Positions 34,318 to 46,892 of a stretch of 64,000 nucleotides of DNA are shown piece after piece. Source of the stretch: Amaurobius ferox (Eukaryota; Arthropoda; Arachnida; Araneae; Amaurobiidae); assembly GCA_951213105.1 (NCBI GenBank), contig OX578153.1:50181539-50245538 (forward strand), written 5' to 3'. How positions within the stretch are numbered: the first letter of the stretch is position 1; each line of letters begins with the position of its first letter. Under the pieces are notes generated by a model. The model saw only the letters and a list, made by a program, of their open reading frames with translations, did not search any database and was not told the DNA's origin. A program made the translations under genes and the position numbers.

Positions 34318-34930
34318 GTGTTAAGGTCAACGCACGTGTTAAGGTCACGTGTTAAGGTGAGGGAAGAAATTAGACTCTCGAAATTCGACCTTGGTGCAAC
34401 AGTACGCTTTCATCACTCGCGAACCTAAGCGTCGTAGAGAGGTAAAGTTCATTTTATTTGAAATGGTACCGATTACTTTACTCGAGTTTGTGTACAAGAA
34501 ACACCAAAGTAATAAGTTGCCTAAATTTGACAATACATACCTGCGAACTGTATGTATCATGACAAAATAAAATCTGCTAAGCGGATGAGAGAGTACCACA
34601 AACTGAAAGCTTTGGTATAAGCCGAATTTACAATGGCCCTATAAGGTCCCTCAAACCGGACCAGAGTGTGTCCGGGATTATAGAGCCTGAAAATCTGTAG
34701 AGAAACTTTGAACCTCTAAGGTCCAGGTCGACATACGAATGTCTTGGACCTCCACCAATGTCGTCCTAACGTTCTCAGATAAAGCTGTATCACCAAAAAA
34801 CGGCCATAGCTTTGACATTTAAACTGTAAGAACTTGAGTGAAATTATTTCTTTATACAAATATATAAGAAAAATAAAGGCTTTAAACGGGCTCATCTTTC
34901 TTCAAACATTAAAAAAACTAACATAATTAA
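34318..34930. other. No gene; short CACGTGTTAAGGT triplication
   Basis: Immediately outside the transposon, CACGTGTTAAGGT occurs three times (about 34315-34358), creating three CACGTG palindromes in 45 bp. The rest shows no recognisable gene. Confidence 0.5.
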
Positions 34931-34934
34931 CATC

Positions 34935-35485
34935 ACGAAAGTCACCAAAGCCAATTTCGCGACCAAAACCCTCGGACCTCTCGAAAGGAACGAGCCCTCC
35001 CTATCATCAGTTTTTTCTATGAATATTCCAATTTTTCATCTGAACTCTATATTTGGTTGATAACTTTTGATGCTTTGCAAAATTGAGTATTCTATTTCTG
35101 TTATTAAGGAGAATAACAGAAATTTCCAATTTTTCATCTAAATTCTAAATTAATTTGTTTGATAACGTTTGATGCTTGACACATTAAGTATCCCATTTCT
35201 ACTTTCCATTTCTACTGATAAAAGTCGACATTGTTCTTTCCCCAAGATCCTGCGCTTTATGGCGTATTTCAATACTGTGAGAACTGTGGTAAGCTCGATA
35301 CTACCATGTATGAAAACGGCAAAGGAATAAGGAGGTAACATAATTTGTACTTCAAATAACAAAAACAATGTTTAAATGATAAAACGTCCGATTTGCACGT
35401 CCGATATGGAAGGACAGTTAATGCTCTTAGTATATATGCTTCAGTGCGTCTACCTGACTAATGGATAACGGAATTTTGACTATCT
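34935..35485 (+). repeat. Segment duplicated in inverted orientation at 56.27-56.83 kb
   Basis: The phrase series ATGAATATTCCAATTTTTCA, TTGATAACGTTTGATGCTTG, CCCATTTCTACTTTCCATTT and CTAATGGATA recurs reverse-complemented at about 56273-56830. The homology continues into the foldback element. No coding potential is recognised. Confidence 0.7.
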
Positions 35486-36052
35486 GATTCAAAACAATGG
35501 GGCAAAGCTTTATGGGGTGACAGAACACACACACCTAAACAAGCATTTTTCGTCATACAATGCATGGACGTAACGCACTCGCTTAAGCGCTAGAGGGTGC
35601 TGTCCAGCGAACGCATTAAGTGTGGATTGCCGCTCTCGTCGTCAGTTCTGCCGTGGAATTTAAAAGGGATTAATTGTTTCAGAAATCAAAAGAAGGCCGA
35701 CATGCATTTCATATACAAGCTGCTGACTGGAATGCGAGGAAAGCCCAGATCCGCATGAGATGGATCTCCGTAGCGTTGGAAACACATACGGATTTGATAT
35801 TTGCTGGCATTCCCGTCAGCAGCTTGCACATGAAATGCATGTCGGACTTCTCCTAATTTATGAAACAACGCATTCCTTCTGAAATCTACGGTAGAACTGG
35901 CGACCAGAATGACAACAGGCGCTTAATGCATTCGCTGAAAAACGTCCTCTAACGCTTAACCGCGTGCGTTACGACCATGCATAGTATGACAAAAAATCCT
36001 TGTTTAGGTGTGGTCTATCAGCTCTGAAAGTTTAGCCCCATTGTTTTGAATC
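35486..36052. mobile_element. Foldback element, about 270-bp arms
   Basis: The left arm from GATTCAAAACAATGGGGC is inverted at the right end as GCCCCATTGTTTTGAATC. Internal landmarks AACAAGCATTTTTCGTCATA, ACATGCATTTCATATACAAG and CGAGGAAAGCCC recur reverse-complemented. The centre is near 35770. The 60-residue open frames on both strands simply mirror each other across the palindrome. A single-arm copy lies at 55957-56268. Confidence 0.75.
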
Positions 36053-36059
36053 GCCCTCT

Positions 36060-36935
36060 AGAAAATATAATACATAATGTGTTTCCATTGTTTGTATGTT
36101 TTTTTTTTGCCTTTTAAATGAAAAACATTTTCATGAAATTCCTTTTGTTTAAGAATACTTTGATAAATCAAAATGAAACAAACATATATCAATGCAATAT
36201 TTCTTAGAAATCTTCGACTTGCCTTATATACATCAGCAGTTTGATTCCCTGCTGAAATATTTTTAAATATTATTTTATATCTGAGAAAATATTTTGTAAA
36301 GAAATTATAATACATTAAACAAAATATGTTTTCAATATTTCTTACGTTTCTTTGCCTTTTAAATGATAAAAATCTAAAACGGTATAGATTAAGAACACTT
36401 CATCAGACTGAAACAAACCCATTTTAATAAAATATTTCTTAGAAAGTATCGACTTGTCTGGTCGATATTGGTAGTTTGAGTTCCTGTTCAGATAATGGTA
36501 CATTTCAAAAATTGTACTACATTTAATAAAATATGTTTTCAATGTTTCTCACTTCCTATCTGCCTTTCAAACGAAAAACATCTCCAACCTTGGTATTATT
36601 TAAGAACACTTTTATAAAATAAATTGAAACAAACACATCTAAGAGTAATATTTCTTTTCTAGCATCGATATTCGTATAAAATGCTAAAGAATTTGAAACA
36701 CGTATGAACTTTATGAGAAAACAGATGTATATTTTTTCTTTAAAAAGCAAACGCACACTTTGTGTTGCTCTAAATTCAGCCTCGAGAATTATTTTATGAA
36801 CATGTTTCTTCTTTCTTTAGAAGCTTTTATGACTATAACGTATAGGCTCTCTATCCTGATGCATTTTAATGTAAATAATGTTTCTAGAATCATGCTGCGA
36901 ATTGTTTCTCAAGCATAGAAAATAAACATAATATT
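36060..36935 (+). repeat. Diverged tandem repeat, units about 230-240 bp
   Basis: Phrases TGCCTTTTAAATGA.AAA / TGCCTTTCAAACGAAAAA recur near 36109, 36351 and 36560, each followed by AAGAACACTT and ATATTTCTTAGAAA-like words. The last part (36645-36935) is the partner of 1765-2055. No gene is seen. Confidence 0.6.
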
Positions 36936-37800
36936 TTCGCTTTCACAGAATAAGAAAGGGTTTTAAACAGTTCCAGGATAGGATGAAATTCTACGGATAG
37001 TGTAATATTTTCGAGTGAAACTCCAAGAGAAACACAGAACTACAGAAAATATACATTGTTTTCTTTTTCTTTTGCAAATTTCTAAAAGTGCATGATATAA
37101 GATCGTAAAAGAATTCAATTTAATTGCCGAGATCATTTCCATGATTTTGGACCCATTGTAATACTGTCATTTTAAAACCTTTTCTTTCGCACACAAGGCA
37201 GAGATAGGCACAGGAAGTGCCCTGGATCTCACACCAGGCCGTCCCCACTTGCTGAATCGGTTGAAATGTCTTTAAGAGGATTTTGGACCAGAAACGCTCT
37301 TAGTTGGGACCAGAGTTTGGACCTTAGTTTGGACCTGAAACGGGCTTAGAAACGGGAACATTTATAAATGAATTCAATAAAGTGCATGCAATTCATTTTG
37401 TGGATTTCTGCTATATAAATGTTAAAAGAAAGAAAATAAACTGTTACCTTATTTTGTGTTCAAAAAATTGCAGAAATACGGGATTTTCGACATATTTTGA
37501 TAAATATTTTATTGATACAGACGGATAAACGACTCGACGGTCTTCGGACCAGGTCGGGTTCGGATTCTACATTCGAAAATTTTCACACTTGGTCCGGATT
37601 TAAGCCCAGGTACTGTCGTACCATATCAGGTGACGCCTATAATTTCAGTTCATGTTGCCTTCTAGTTCTAAGGTGTTCAAAGCATATGAATCCACTTGAT
37701 GCCGTAAAGCGTACTTACCAATCCGTATCAAAACTTCCTCTTTTCATTTTTTAGGAACTCGGCACTTTTACGCCTCTCCGAGTCGTCATGTCCGAATAGT
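36936..37800. other. No gene; TTGGACC repeats
   Basis: A cluster of TTTGGACC words lies at about 37282-37345. A poorly supported 85-residue open frame (37497-37754) is not conserved in appearance. Nothing else is recognised. Confidence 0.4.
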
Positions 37801-37822
37801 TAACAAGTTTGAAAGAACCTTG

Positions 37823-37900
37823 CTGCCCAAACGGGAATTGAAACTTGGACCTTAGAACTGGCCCGCCGACGCTCTGCCGTAGAGCTACTGGAACGGAATT
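37823..37900 (-). mobile_element. tRNA-derived SINE head
   Basis: On the minus strand: CAGTAGCTCTACGGCAGAGC, GTCGGCGGGCCAGTTCTAAG and GTCCAAGTTTCAATTCCCGT. These match the D-arm (box A), anticodon-arm region and T-arm (box B) of a tRNA in order, but with mismatches and no acceptor-stem pairing that I can see. It is likely a pol III retroposon remnant, not a tRNA gene. Confidence 0.65.
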
Positions 37901-38197
37901 TCATGTTCTTATTTTCGAAGTAAACTCTGCATTCTCCAATGTCAGATTAGCATGACACTGACTATTTAACTGACCTGATCCTGCATTTTTTAACTCAAGT
38001 TAGCCTTCCGATATAACTATTTTCACTCAGACTATTATCCTGCGTGATAATTGACCTCAAATGTGAAATCAGCGCTCCATATCCCGGAGTCCACTGAATC
38101 CGGGCCAGTCGCACCAAGGTGACTTTCAGACCTTCGATATACTTGCACTAATCCACAAGATTAATTCGTTACAGGGTTAACTGCAAAAAACCGTGCT

Positions 38198-38272
38198 GCC
38201 ATTCAGGAATCAAACCCCGGTCTTCGAACTGGCCATTGTCGCTCTAACGTTGTGCTACTGAGACAAAATTGC
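38198..38272 (-). mobile_element. Second tRNA-derived SINE head
   Basis: On the minus strand: CAGTAGCACAACGTTAGAGC, GACAATGGCCAGTTCGAAGA and CCGGGGTTTGATTCCTGAAT. It has the same layout as 37823-37900, about 370 bp away and in the same orientation. Similar words follow both (TGGCAGCACGGTT / GGGCAGCAAGGTT), so the two are one family, in tandem or duplicated. Confidence 0.65.
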
Positions 38273-38279
38273 GAACTCT

Positions 38280-38962
38280 TATAATCCAAATGGTCTCTGC
38301 AAAGTGTAGAATGTTTTACGAAGGGCATACCTTGATTTTCAAGGATCATCTTCCAAGACAGAAAATATATTAATATTTTCTCTCTGCAATACGCTTATAA
38401 ACATGAGAAAAATTACAGTTTCTGCGTTAGCATATAAGAAAAAAATTTTAAAATGACACTTTTTCACTATTTTCGCTGCGGTTTTTTTTTCAGACTTATA
38501 GCATGAACTTACAGCCTTAATTATTAAACCGCATATAATGAATGATTGCTCAATGAGTGTGTTTTGGAGAGAGGTATAGACATTTTATTTAAAACTTCAT
38601 AATAAATTGGGTTTAGAATTTCAAAAATTGAAAAAAATAATGCTATTGAATAAAAAAAGAAATGAAATTGAAAAAAAAATTATAAAGTAAAATTTGCAAT
38701 ACCTGCTATATCATTGTAGCGTAATCATGCTGATGCATATTTTTACAAAAATTATTAAAATCTTGCAAAACCACAACTTTATGGTAGAAAATTTCCCGCC
38801 AACTATAAGAAAAAAATCCACTTTACAAAATAGTTATAAAATCTTAAAATGTATATTGTCAACTCCCGGCTGTACTTTCAGGGCTAGCATACTCCCTTAA
38901 GTGATTCTAACTCTTATTTTAGATCCCCAAGAATATGATGTAGGAGTTGATTCTTGTTTGTA
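38280..38962. other. No gene seen
   Basis: AT-rich sequence left of module X. Because the right-hand copy of the module leaves the window at the base equivalent to 38963, I cannot tell whether this part is also duplicated. Confidence 0.4.
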
Positions 38963-39409
38963 CAATATTATCTGAACACTAAGAGATATATTAATTTATG
39001 AGAAAAGCCAGTGATTCCTAAACTACACAATTTCTTCTTGGTTCAACACTATACTTTAATGATAGAGATTTTTGCGCAGTAAACTGAATGACCATCTAAG
39101 AAAATAAAATCTGAAGGGAATTTGAATGAATTTTTGAAACATTTATAAGAAAAAAATAGCAGAATTATTTTACAGCTTCAGCAAATCATGCTCTTGAACC
39201 GTACTGCAAGAACAGCGTTTTCGAATTTTATAGTTCAAGATAAGTCATTAATAATATTTGATTCGTGTTCTCTATATTCAAAGACAAGGAATAAATAATT
39301 TTTCAAACAGGCGGATATATGTAATAAATGGATAAAGTTTGAAGTTCGTAATGTAGAATATTTTTTTAGGTAAAAACGTGTATGTCAAAGTAAAATATAT
39401 GTGCCGTAG

Positions 39410-40350
39410 GGAGAAAAACATAACAGCATTTGTTCCGGCTTACTAAATTAATGTTAGTATTTTTCTATTCTACCCAAAGTGCAATTTCTGTCATAGACCT
39501 CGAAACTGATATTTGTTGAATGTGAATAAATTTTGCTTCGAATGATATGTATAGAATTCTAAATTAATACTATGTCTTATTAGCAATAAATGAGGGACAA
39601 AAATTTATATTTATGAATTTGTTTCATGTCCGCGATTTTAGATCAATGGGTATAAACATTGTCAATTAACAGAATTAGCGTTAGCGTTTTTCTATTCTAT
39701 TCAAAATGCATTTTCTCTCAGAGACTTCGAAACTGATATTTGTTGAGTGTGAATGTTTTTGCATTGAATAACAGGTATAAAATGCTAGATAAATACTATG
39801 TTATTGTACTAGTTATATTACATATTTATGAATTTGTTTCATGTCCACGATTTTAGATCAATGGGTATAAACATTGTCTATTAACAGAATTTGTTCTTGG
39901 TATACTAAATTAGCGTTAGCGTTTTTCTATTCTATTCAAAGTGCATTTTCTCTCAGAGACTTCGAAACTGATATTTGCTGAGTGTGAATGTTTTTGCATT
40001 GAATAACAGGTATAAAATGCTAGATAAATACTATGTTATTGCACTAGTTATATTACATATTTATGAATTTGTTTCATGTCCGCGATTTTAGATCAATGGT
40101 TATAAACATTGTCTATTAACAGAATTTGTTCTGGCTTACTAAATTAGCGTTAGCGTTTCTCTATTCTATTCAAAGTGCATTTTCTCTCAGAGACTTCGAA
40201 ACTGATATTTGTTGAGTGTGAATGTTTTTGCATTGAATAACAGGTATAAAATGCTAGATAAATACTATGTTATTTTACTTGCAACGGCTGAAGGACAAAA
40301 AATTATATTCATTATTTTATTACATGTGCGCGATTTTTCGATCAGCCGGT
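39410..40350 (+). repeat. Tandem repeat, about 233-bp unit, 4 copies
   Basis: Units start at TTTTTCTATTCTA near 39458, 39691, 39924 and 40156. They carry AGAGACTTCGAAACTGATAT, AACAGGTATAAAATGCTAGA and CGCGATTTTAGATCAATGG. The inner units are nearly identical to each other. Copy R keeps about two diverged units in inverse orientation (63090-63540). Confidence 0.8.
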
Positions 40351-40961
40351 ATAAATATGAAGTTTAGACGTAAAAATGGCAAGCGCTAACATGGTTTGAA
40401 TTGAAGCTAAGAAAACGTCGTCTGGCGCATTTAGAGTATCTTAGTATGAGGTAAAGTTCACATGCTGGTTTTAATGCTATGTGTCATTTAATATTTACTG
40501 AGGTTCCGAAAAATTCATACCCAAAAAGACTAATGCGTTTTTCAGAGGAGTTTATTGAGAATTTTTCAGTATTGGCGGGAACATAATACCTTTTTAGCTG
40601 CAAAATTGGTAATATTGTGTGATGCATTCAACGTGGTATAAAACAATTACTTATGTATATTTTGTTACAGAACTATGATAGCATATAATACAAAATACTG
40701 TAATTACATAAATAATTTGATGGACCTAAAATATACTATGGTTTGTTAATTACATTTAAAAGAATTAAGCAAAATCTGAATTATAAAATAACATCAGTCA
40801 TGAGTACACTCAGGATAAATTTTTAAAATAATACGCTACTAAAAACACTATTTATGCTATTTAAAACTAATATATACCTTTATTCTGTAATACGAAATTT
40901 TAAATTATAAAAAGCGTAAAACTTTAAGGCTTCAAATATTAATTCAAAATTTCATAATTTT

Positions 40962-41765
40962 TACTTCCCCTGCAATTCATGGTAATGTATAGGGAAAGTA
41001 TTGGAATCATGTCGAAAATCGCAACTTGAGTTTTCGACGGACCTACACCTTTCGAGACCTCTAGAATACGGAAAAACTATTTTTAGCATGACGTCTGTGT
41101 GTGTGTGTCTGTCTGTGTGTCTGTCTGTGTGTCTGTACGTCTGTGTAATGTATGTATCCACTCTAACTCAAAAACTAATGGACCGAATTTCATAAAATTT
41201 GGTAGGTAAGACCCTTGGGTATGACCCTGGTGCTGATTAGTTTTTGGTAGGATTCGTAATCACAATCCTTCTTTGCGAAATGTCTCAATCTCATGTATTC
41301 ACTCTTGCTGAAATACAAATTGACCACATTTCTCAAAATTTGGGAGACAAATGACATGTGGGATACTTTGGTTCTGATTAGATTTTGGCACAATTCGGAA
41401 AAGAACAACCTGCCATTTTTTACGAAATGACCAGCAAAAATCGCCAATATCTGAAAAAGACTACGTATGTTCAAATGTATCAATAAAATGCTTGTTTTAT
41501 ACGTAATTTTTGACGAGGAAAAATAAGAACAGCTCTATTACTCTAGGACTAACCGTTCTCGAGATATTTGAGATTTTTCGCATTTTTTATGCCGCCTTTG
41601 GGAAAATATCCAATTACCAAATGAAAGCAGAAATTTAATTAAAAATGCAAATTCAGTATCATTTTGCGCAATTAAACACAATTTAATGAGTTCTTAAAGA
41701 AATAAAGAAAAAATGGATTTGAGTCTACAAGGAAAGTCATGTGTTGCCCACATCAGATTTTTATG
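40962..41765 (-). mobile_element. Family A-related element inside module copy L
   Basis: In reverse orientation it runs from the AAAAATCTGATGTGGGCAAC end (41764) to TTCCCTATACATTACCATG (about 40990). It contains a GTGT/CTGT microsatellite (41096-41150) and ACTCAAAAACTAATGGACCG. Copies M and R lack it at the equivalent place, so it inserted after the duplication or was lost twice. Confidence 0.65.
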
Positions 41766-42239
41766 ATTTCTAGATTAAATAAAAACTATCTGTCAAAATG
41801 GCAATATTTGGTTTCAGAGAATTAAATGCAAATAACTATTTTCTAAACATGTAGGTTTATTCAAATATTTAACTTGGTATATAATTAAGATTGACTAAAA
41901 AAGCATGAATGTAAAATTTTAGAACAATAATATTATAAATATTTTCTTTATCTTGTGAGCACAGAGATGAAAAATGCATATGAGAAAAACTATCTAAAAA
42001 TTGAATTCCTTATATTCAAAGTAATATGAAAGCATTTTTCAAAACTGTTTCTGCTGCATGCATGGGACCTTCTATTTGAAGAAAATGTTCTTGTGCAACT
42101 TTAATTCTTGTAATATTTTTCTTATAGGCATAGTCGTGATTTTTCCTTTATCTTTGCTACTTTTGCAAGATTGAAAGCCTTGAAACAGTATTTAACTAGA
42201 ATTATTCAAATTGAAACTATCTATTTTTGTGACACTTTT

Positions 42240-44190
42240 GTGATATCCAGTTTGTCCACCATTAAATAATACAATTGCTTCCCCTTTATTTGAAAAAAAA
42301 ATGTGGTTTTATAACAGGATATAGAGAAACACTTGTTTTCACTCCAACCTAAAAACAAACCCTGTTTACATTAATTGTGATATCCAGTTTATCCATTATT
42401 AAATTATACAACTGCATCTTCTTTATTTGCAATAGAATGTGGTTTCATGACGGGATATAGAGAAACACTTGTTTTCACTCCGACCTAAAAATAAACCCTG
42501 TTTACATTACTTGTGATACCCAGTTTATCCATTATTAAATTATACAACTGCCTCGTCTTTATTTGCAATAGAATGTGGTTTCATGACAGGATATATAGAA
42601 ACACTTGTTTTCACTCCGACCTAAAAACAAACCCTGTTTACATTACTTGTGATACCCAGTTTATCCATTATTAAATTATACAACTGCCTCGTCTTTATTT
42701 GCAATAGAATGTGGTTTCATGACAGGATATATAGAAACCCTTGTTTTCACTCCGACCTAAAAACAAACCCTGTTTACATTACTTGTGATACCCTGTTTAT
42801 CCATTATTAAATTATAAAACTGCCTCGTCTTTATTTGCAATAGAATGTGGTTTCATGACAGGATATAGAGAAACACTTGTTTTCACTCCGACCTAAAAAC
42901 AAACCCTGTTTACATTACTTGTGATACCCAGTTTATCCATTATTAAATTATACAACTGCTTCGTCTTTATTTGCAATAGAATGTGGTTTCATGACAGGAT
43001 ATAGAGAAACACTTGTTTTCACTCCGACCTAAAAACAAACCCTGTTTACATTACTTGTGATACCCAGTTTATCCATTATTAAATTATACAACTGCCTCGT
43101 CTTTATTTACAATAGAATGTGGTTTCATGACAGGATATAGAGAAACACTTGTTTTCACTCCCACCTAAAAACAAACCCTGTTTACATTACTTGTGATACC
43201 CAGTTTATCCATTATTAAATTATACAACTGCCTCGTCTTTATTTGCAATAGAATGTGGTTTCATGACAGGATATAGAGAAACACTTGTTTTCACTCCGAC
43301 CTAAAAACAAACCCTGTTTACATTACTTGTGATACCCAGTTTATCCATTATTAAATTATACAACTGCCTCGTCTTTATTTGCAATATAATGTGGTTTCAT
43401 GACAGGATATAGAGAAACACTTGTTTTCACTCCGACCTAAAAACAAACCCTGTTTACATTACTTGTGATACCCAGTTTATCCATTATTAAATTATACAAC
43501 TGCCTCGTCTTTATTTGCAATAGAATGTGGTTTCATGACAGGATATAGAGAAACACTTGTTTTCACTCCGACCTAAAAACAAACCCTGTTTACATTACCT
43601 GTGATACACAGTTTATCCATTATTAAATTATACAACTGCCTCGTCTTTATTTGCAATAGAATGTGGTTTCATGACAGGATATAGAGAAACACTTGTTTTC
43701 ACTCCGACCTAAAAACAAACCCTGTTTACATTACTTGTGATACCCAGTTTATCCATTATTAAATTATACAACTGCCTCCTCTTTATTTGCAATAGAATGT
43801 GGTTTCATAACAGGATAAAGAGAAACATTTGTTTTCACGCGTGCGTAAAAATAAGCTTTATTTATAATATTTGTGATATCTAATTTATCCATTATTAAAC
43901 AATGAAATTGCTCCGTCTTTATTTAAAAAAGAAATGTGGTTTTATAGAAGGAAATAGGGGAGGGCTTGCTTTTATGCCTGCGTAAAAACAAGCTTTGATT
44001 ACATTATTTCTAATACCCAGTTTATCCATTGTTAAATAATAGACTTGCCTCGTCTTTATTTGAAAAAGGACGGGGTTTCATAACAAGAAATAGGGAAACA
44101 CAGCTTTTCATGGTAAAAATGAGGTGGATTTAGAGTATTTGTGATATCCACTTTATCCTATATTAAACAATGCATTTGCTTCGTCTTTAT
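42240..44190 (+). repeat. 136-bp satellite, expanded
   Basis: The word CCCTGTTTACATTA occurs at 42360, 42496, 42632, 42768, 42904, 43040, 43176, 43312, 43448, 43584 and 43720, always 136 bp apart. Units between are nearly identical, with landmarks CCCAGTTTATCCATTATTAA, CAACTGCCTCGTCTTTATTT and ATGTGGTTTCATGACAGGAT. Outer units (to 44190) are diverged. A 136-bp period cannot keep a reading frame, so it is not coding. Confidence 0.95.
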
Positions 44191-44201
44191 TTAAAAAAAA
44201 A

Positions 44202-45095
44202 ATCTGATGTGGGCAGCACATGACTTTCCTTATATAATGCTATGGATTTACTACTCTTACAATAAAATAAAATAGGTTATTCATACAGTAGATACTTATA
44301 TTCTTTCCAAGATATTGAATTTTCTCCAAATTGTCGGCATTTTCTTTGATTTAGCGTCATTTTTATCCATTTGGCGAGATTTTCGTAAATTTGGCATGAT
44401 TTAAAAAGTCGCCAAGTTGGCGACCTGTCGCCAAATTCGTCGCCAAAATCTCGCCAAGCGTTATGGACGGAGAAATAAATTATTCTTATAGCATATAAGT
44501 GACTTTTGGCGTTCAAATACAAATGTATTATTCAAACTATATTTTGTCATGAATGGAACAAGCTAGATCCACGAGAATAATGTCACCAAATTTATTGCAT
44601 GATATTACATATGAAAAGTGAACATGTTTCTCAACAGTTAATATTTCTTCTAATTCATGGGATTTCTTGATAAATTTATTTGAAAAATGTGCAATATCTC
44701 GAGAACTGTTCATACTAGCGTCCTAAAGTTTACGTCAATTGTTTTCTATATAAAAATTACATAAGAAATATCTATTTGTGTAACTTTTTTAAATATTTTG
44801 ATTTTTGATGATTTTTTTCAAAATTTCAATCGAAATTTTATGGGGAGTTCTGAACATTCGATATTGTTTAAAAACAATAGGCTTCCAGTATTCATGGATC
44901 GCAAACACATATATACACACACTCAATGCGACATCACCCCAAAAATGATCGATTCTTGATCAGGGATGCTTGAAACGTGCTCTCCCGCCGAAAATTCGCT
45001 TTCGAATTTTCGACCCCGTCACAATACTTTCATTATACATGAATAGAATAAAGAAAGTAAAATGTTGTTAAAGTCTATGTATATAAGAAAAGTAA
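44202..45095 (+). mobile_element. Family A element inside module copy L
   Basis: It runs from AATCTGATGTGGGCAGCACA to GTATATAAGAAAAGTAAAAA. The hairpin apex GTCGCCAAGTTGGCGAC lies at 44408-44424. It sits in an A-rich run of a satellite unit. Copy R is uninterrupted at the matching place (about 61540-61560). Confidence 0.75.
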
Positions 45096-45488
45096 AAAAT
45101 ATGGTTTGATAGCAAGAAATGGGGGAGCACTTGTTTTCATACCTCACAAGAACAGGTTTTATTTTCATCATTTAACAGATGTGTCAATAGAAATGTTTGT
45201 TGTGACATAGACATTTGTAATTATTGCTGATGTAATTTTAGTCGGATAGCAATGTGAATTCTTTAAAATTTTATCTCAAAATTTAACTTATTTTGTATAA
45301 GTATTTTTAAAAAATCGCTTTTATATGATACAATGTATAACTTGTATATATATACCTTCTAAAATGTACAATTTGTATATATACCCTGTATAAATCGTAC
45401 TTATGATGTTATTGAGTATTTAAAAGATATCTTGTTTTAATTTGAATGTATTCAAATTCATATACATGGATGACAAAGCGATATCGGA

Positions 45489-45766
<278 letters not shown>

Positions 45767-46680
45767 TAAACAAACATTTACTCTTGTAAATGCTTAAATA
45801 AAATTCAGATTTTCTGAAAAATATCTAATGACCAGCGTTATCTCCCGAGAACAGCAACATTTAACATTCAACAATGCAACAAGAAACAAGAACAATAAAT
45901 TTCCTTAATTTTTCATTTGAAGCAAAATGTGTGTATGTTTTAATGTGAAAAGACGATGTAAGTTTATTAAATTTTTCCCTTCTGTAAATACCGGCATTTT
46001 ATGAGTTATCATCAATTTTGTTTGTCACAAGCGAAAGCAAGCAGTATTTCAGTAAACTCTTGCACTTATTTGTCTTTCTAAACTTTTCCTCTTTTTTAGA
46101 GGTGTTGAATGAAATTTCCCTTTTGTTTGAAATGACTTTTCTTAGACATGCATTATTAAAATTTGAACTTTGTCGCAAAAAAGTTTTTTTTTTTTTTTTT
46201 CAAACTGCTTCTGTGAAAAGGATAAACAAGTGAAAAATGAAAAGTTTTATGTGGATAATTCCGTATATATATGTTAGTAATTTAGTAATTTACAAAGTAT
46301 AAAGATTTAAAATATTTTTTTTAAATAATCTCAAAATAACCAGATATATATGGCTTCAAATGATTTTTCCAATTTTGTAATTTAGAGTTTAAGAGCTTTG
46401 GGTATTTAAAATATCAAGCTTTATACGTCACTGTTTATATAGAGATAAAGTGTGTTTAGGTATATGTCTGTTCATTGAATGCATAGTGAAAAATATATAT
46501 GAGCATCGTTACAGTGATAATTCAGTTTAGGTCCCGCGATAATTCAGGTTTAGTGTTTTAAATTCGAATTTGTTATTTCTTTAGTTATTTTTTGAAGCGC
46601 AAATTTGTTCATTTTTCACAGTGGTCTAATATTATCATAAAAATTCCATCTCAACAGCACCGGAATAATTGAAGAACTCT

Positions 46681-46892
46681 TACATTAACAAACTATGACG
46701 ATAATATGAAAGGCATTAATTTAAATTTTAAATTAATATTTGAAAACACCTCGAAAATAAAAATTCAACAAAATACTTATTTCCGAATTTGTTCAAACGC
46801 AAATTTCATATTTCAGCTCTAATGCTCTTATGCTCTATTTCAGCTCTAATTTCAGCTCTAATTTCATATTTCAGCTCTAACATACCTACATT
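46681..46892. repeat. TTTCAGCTCTAAT short repeats
   Basis: TTTCAGCTCTAA occurs four times between 46810 and 46885, with a TGCTCTTATGCTCTA variant inserted. This lies at the outer edge of module copy L. Confidence 0.6.

Noticed and set aside
35674..35868. Overlapping 60-residue frames on opposite strands that resemble each other
   Set aside because: They mirror each other because they lie across the centre of a foldback palindrome.
37823..37900. Possible tRNA gene on the minus strand
   Set aside because: Box A and box B look right, but I see no closed acceptor stem, and a sibling with the same flanks lies nearby, as for a SINE.
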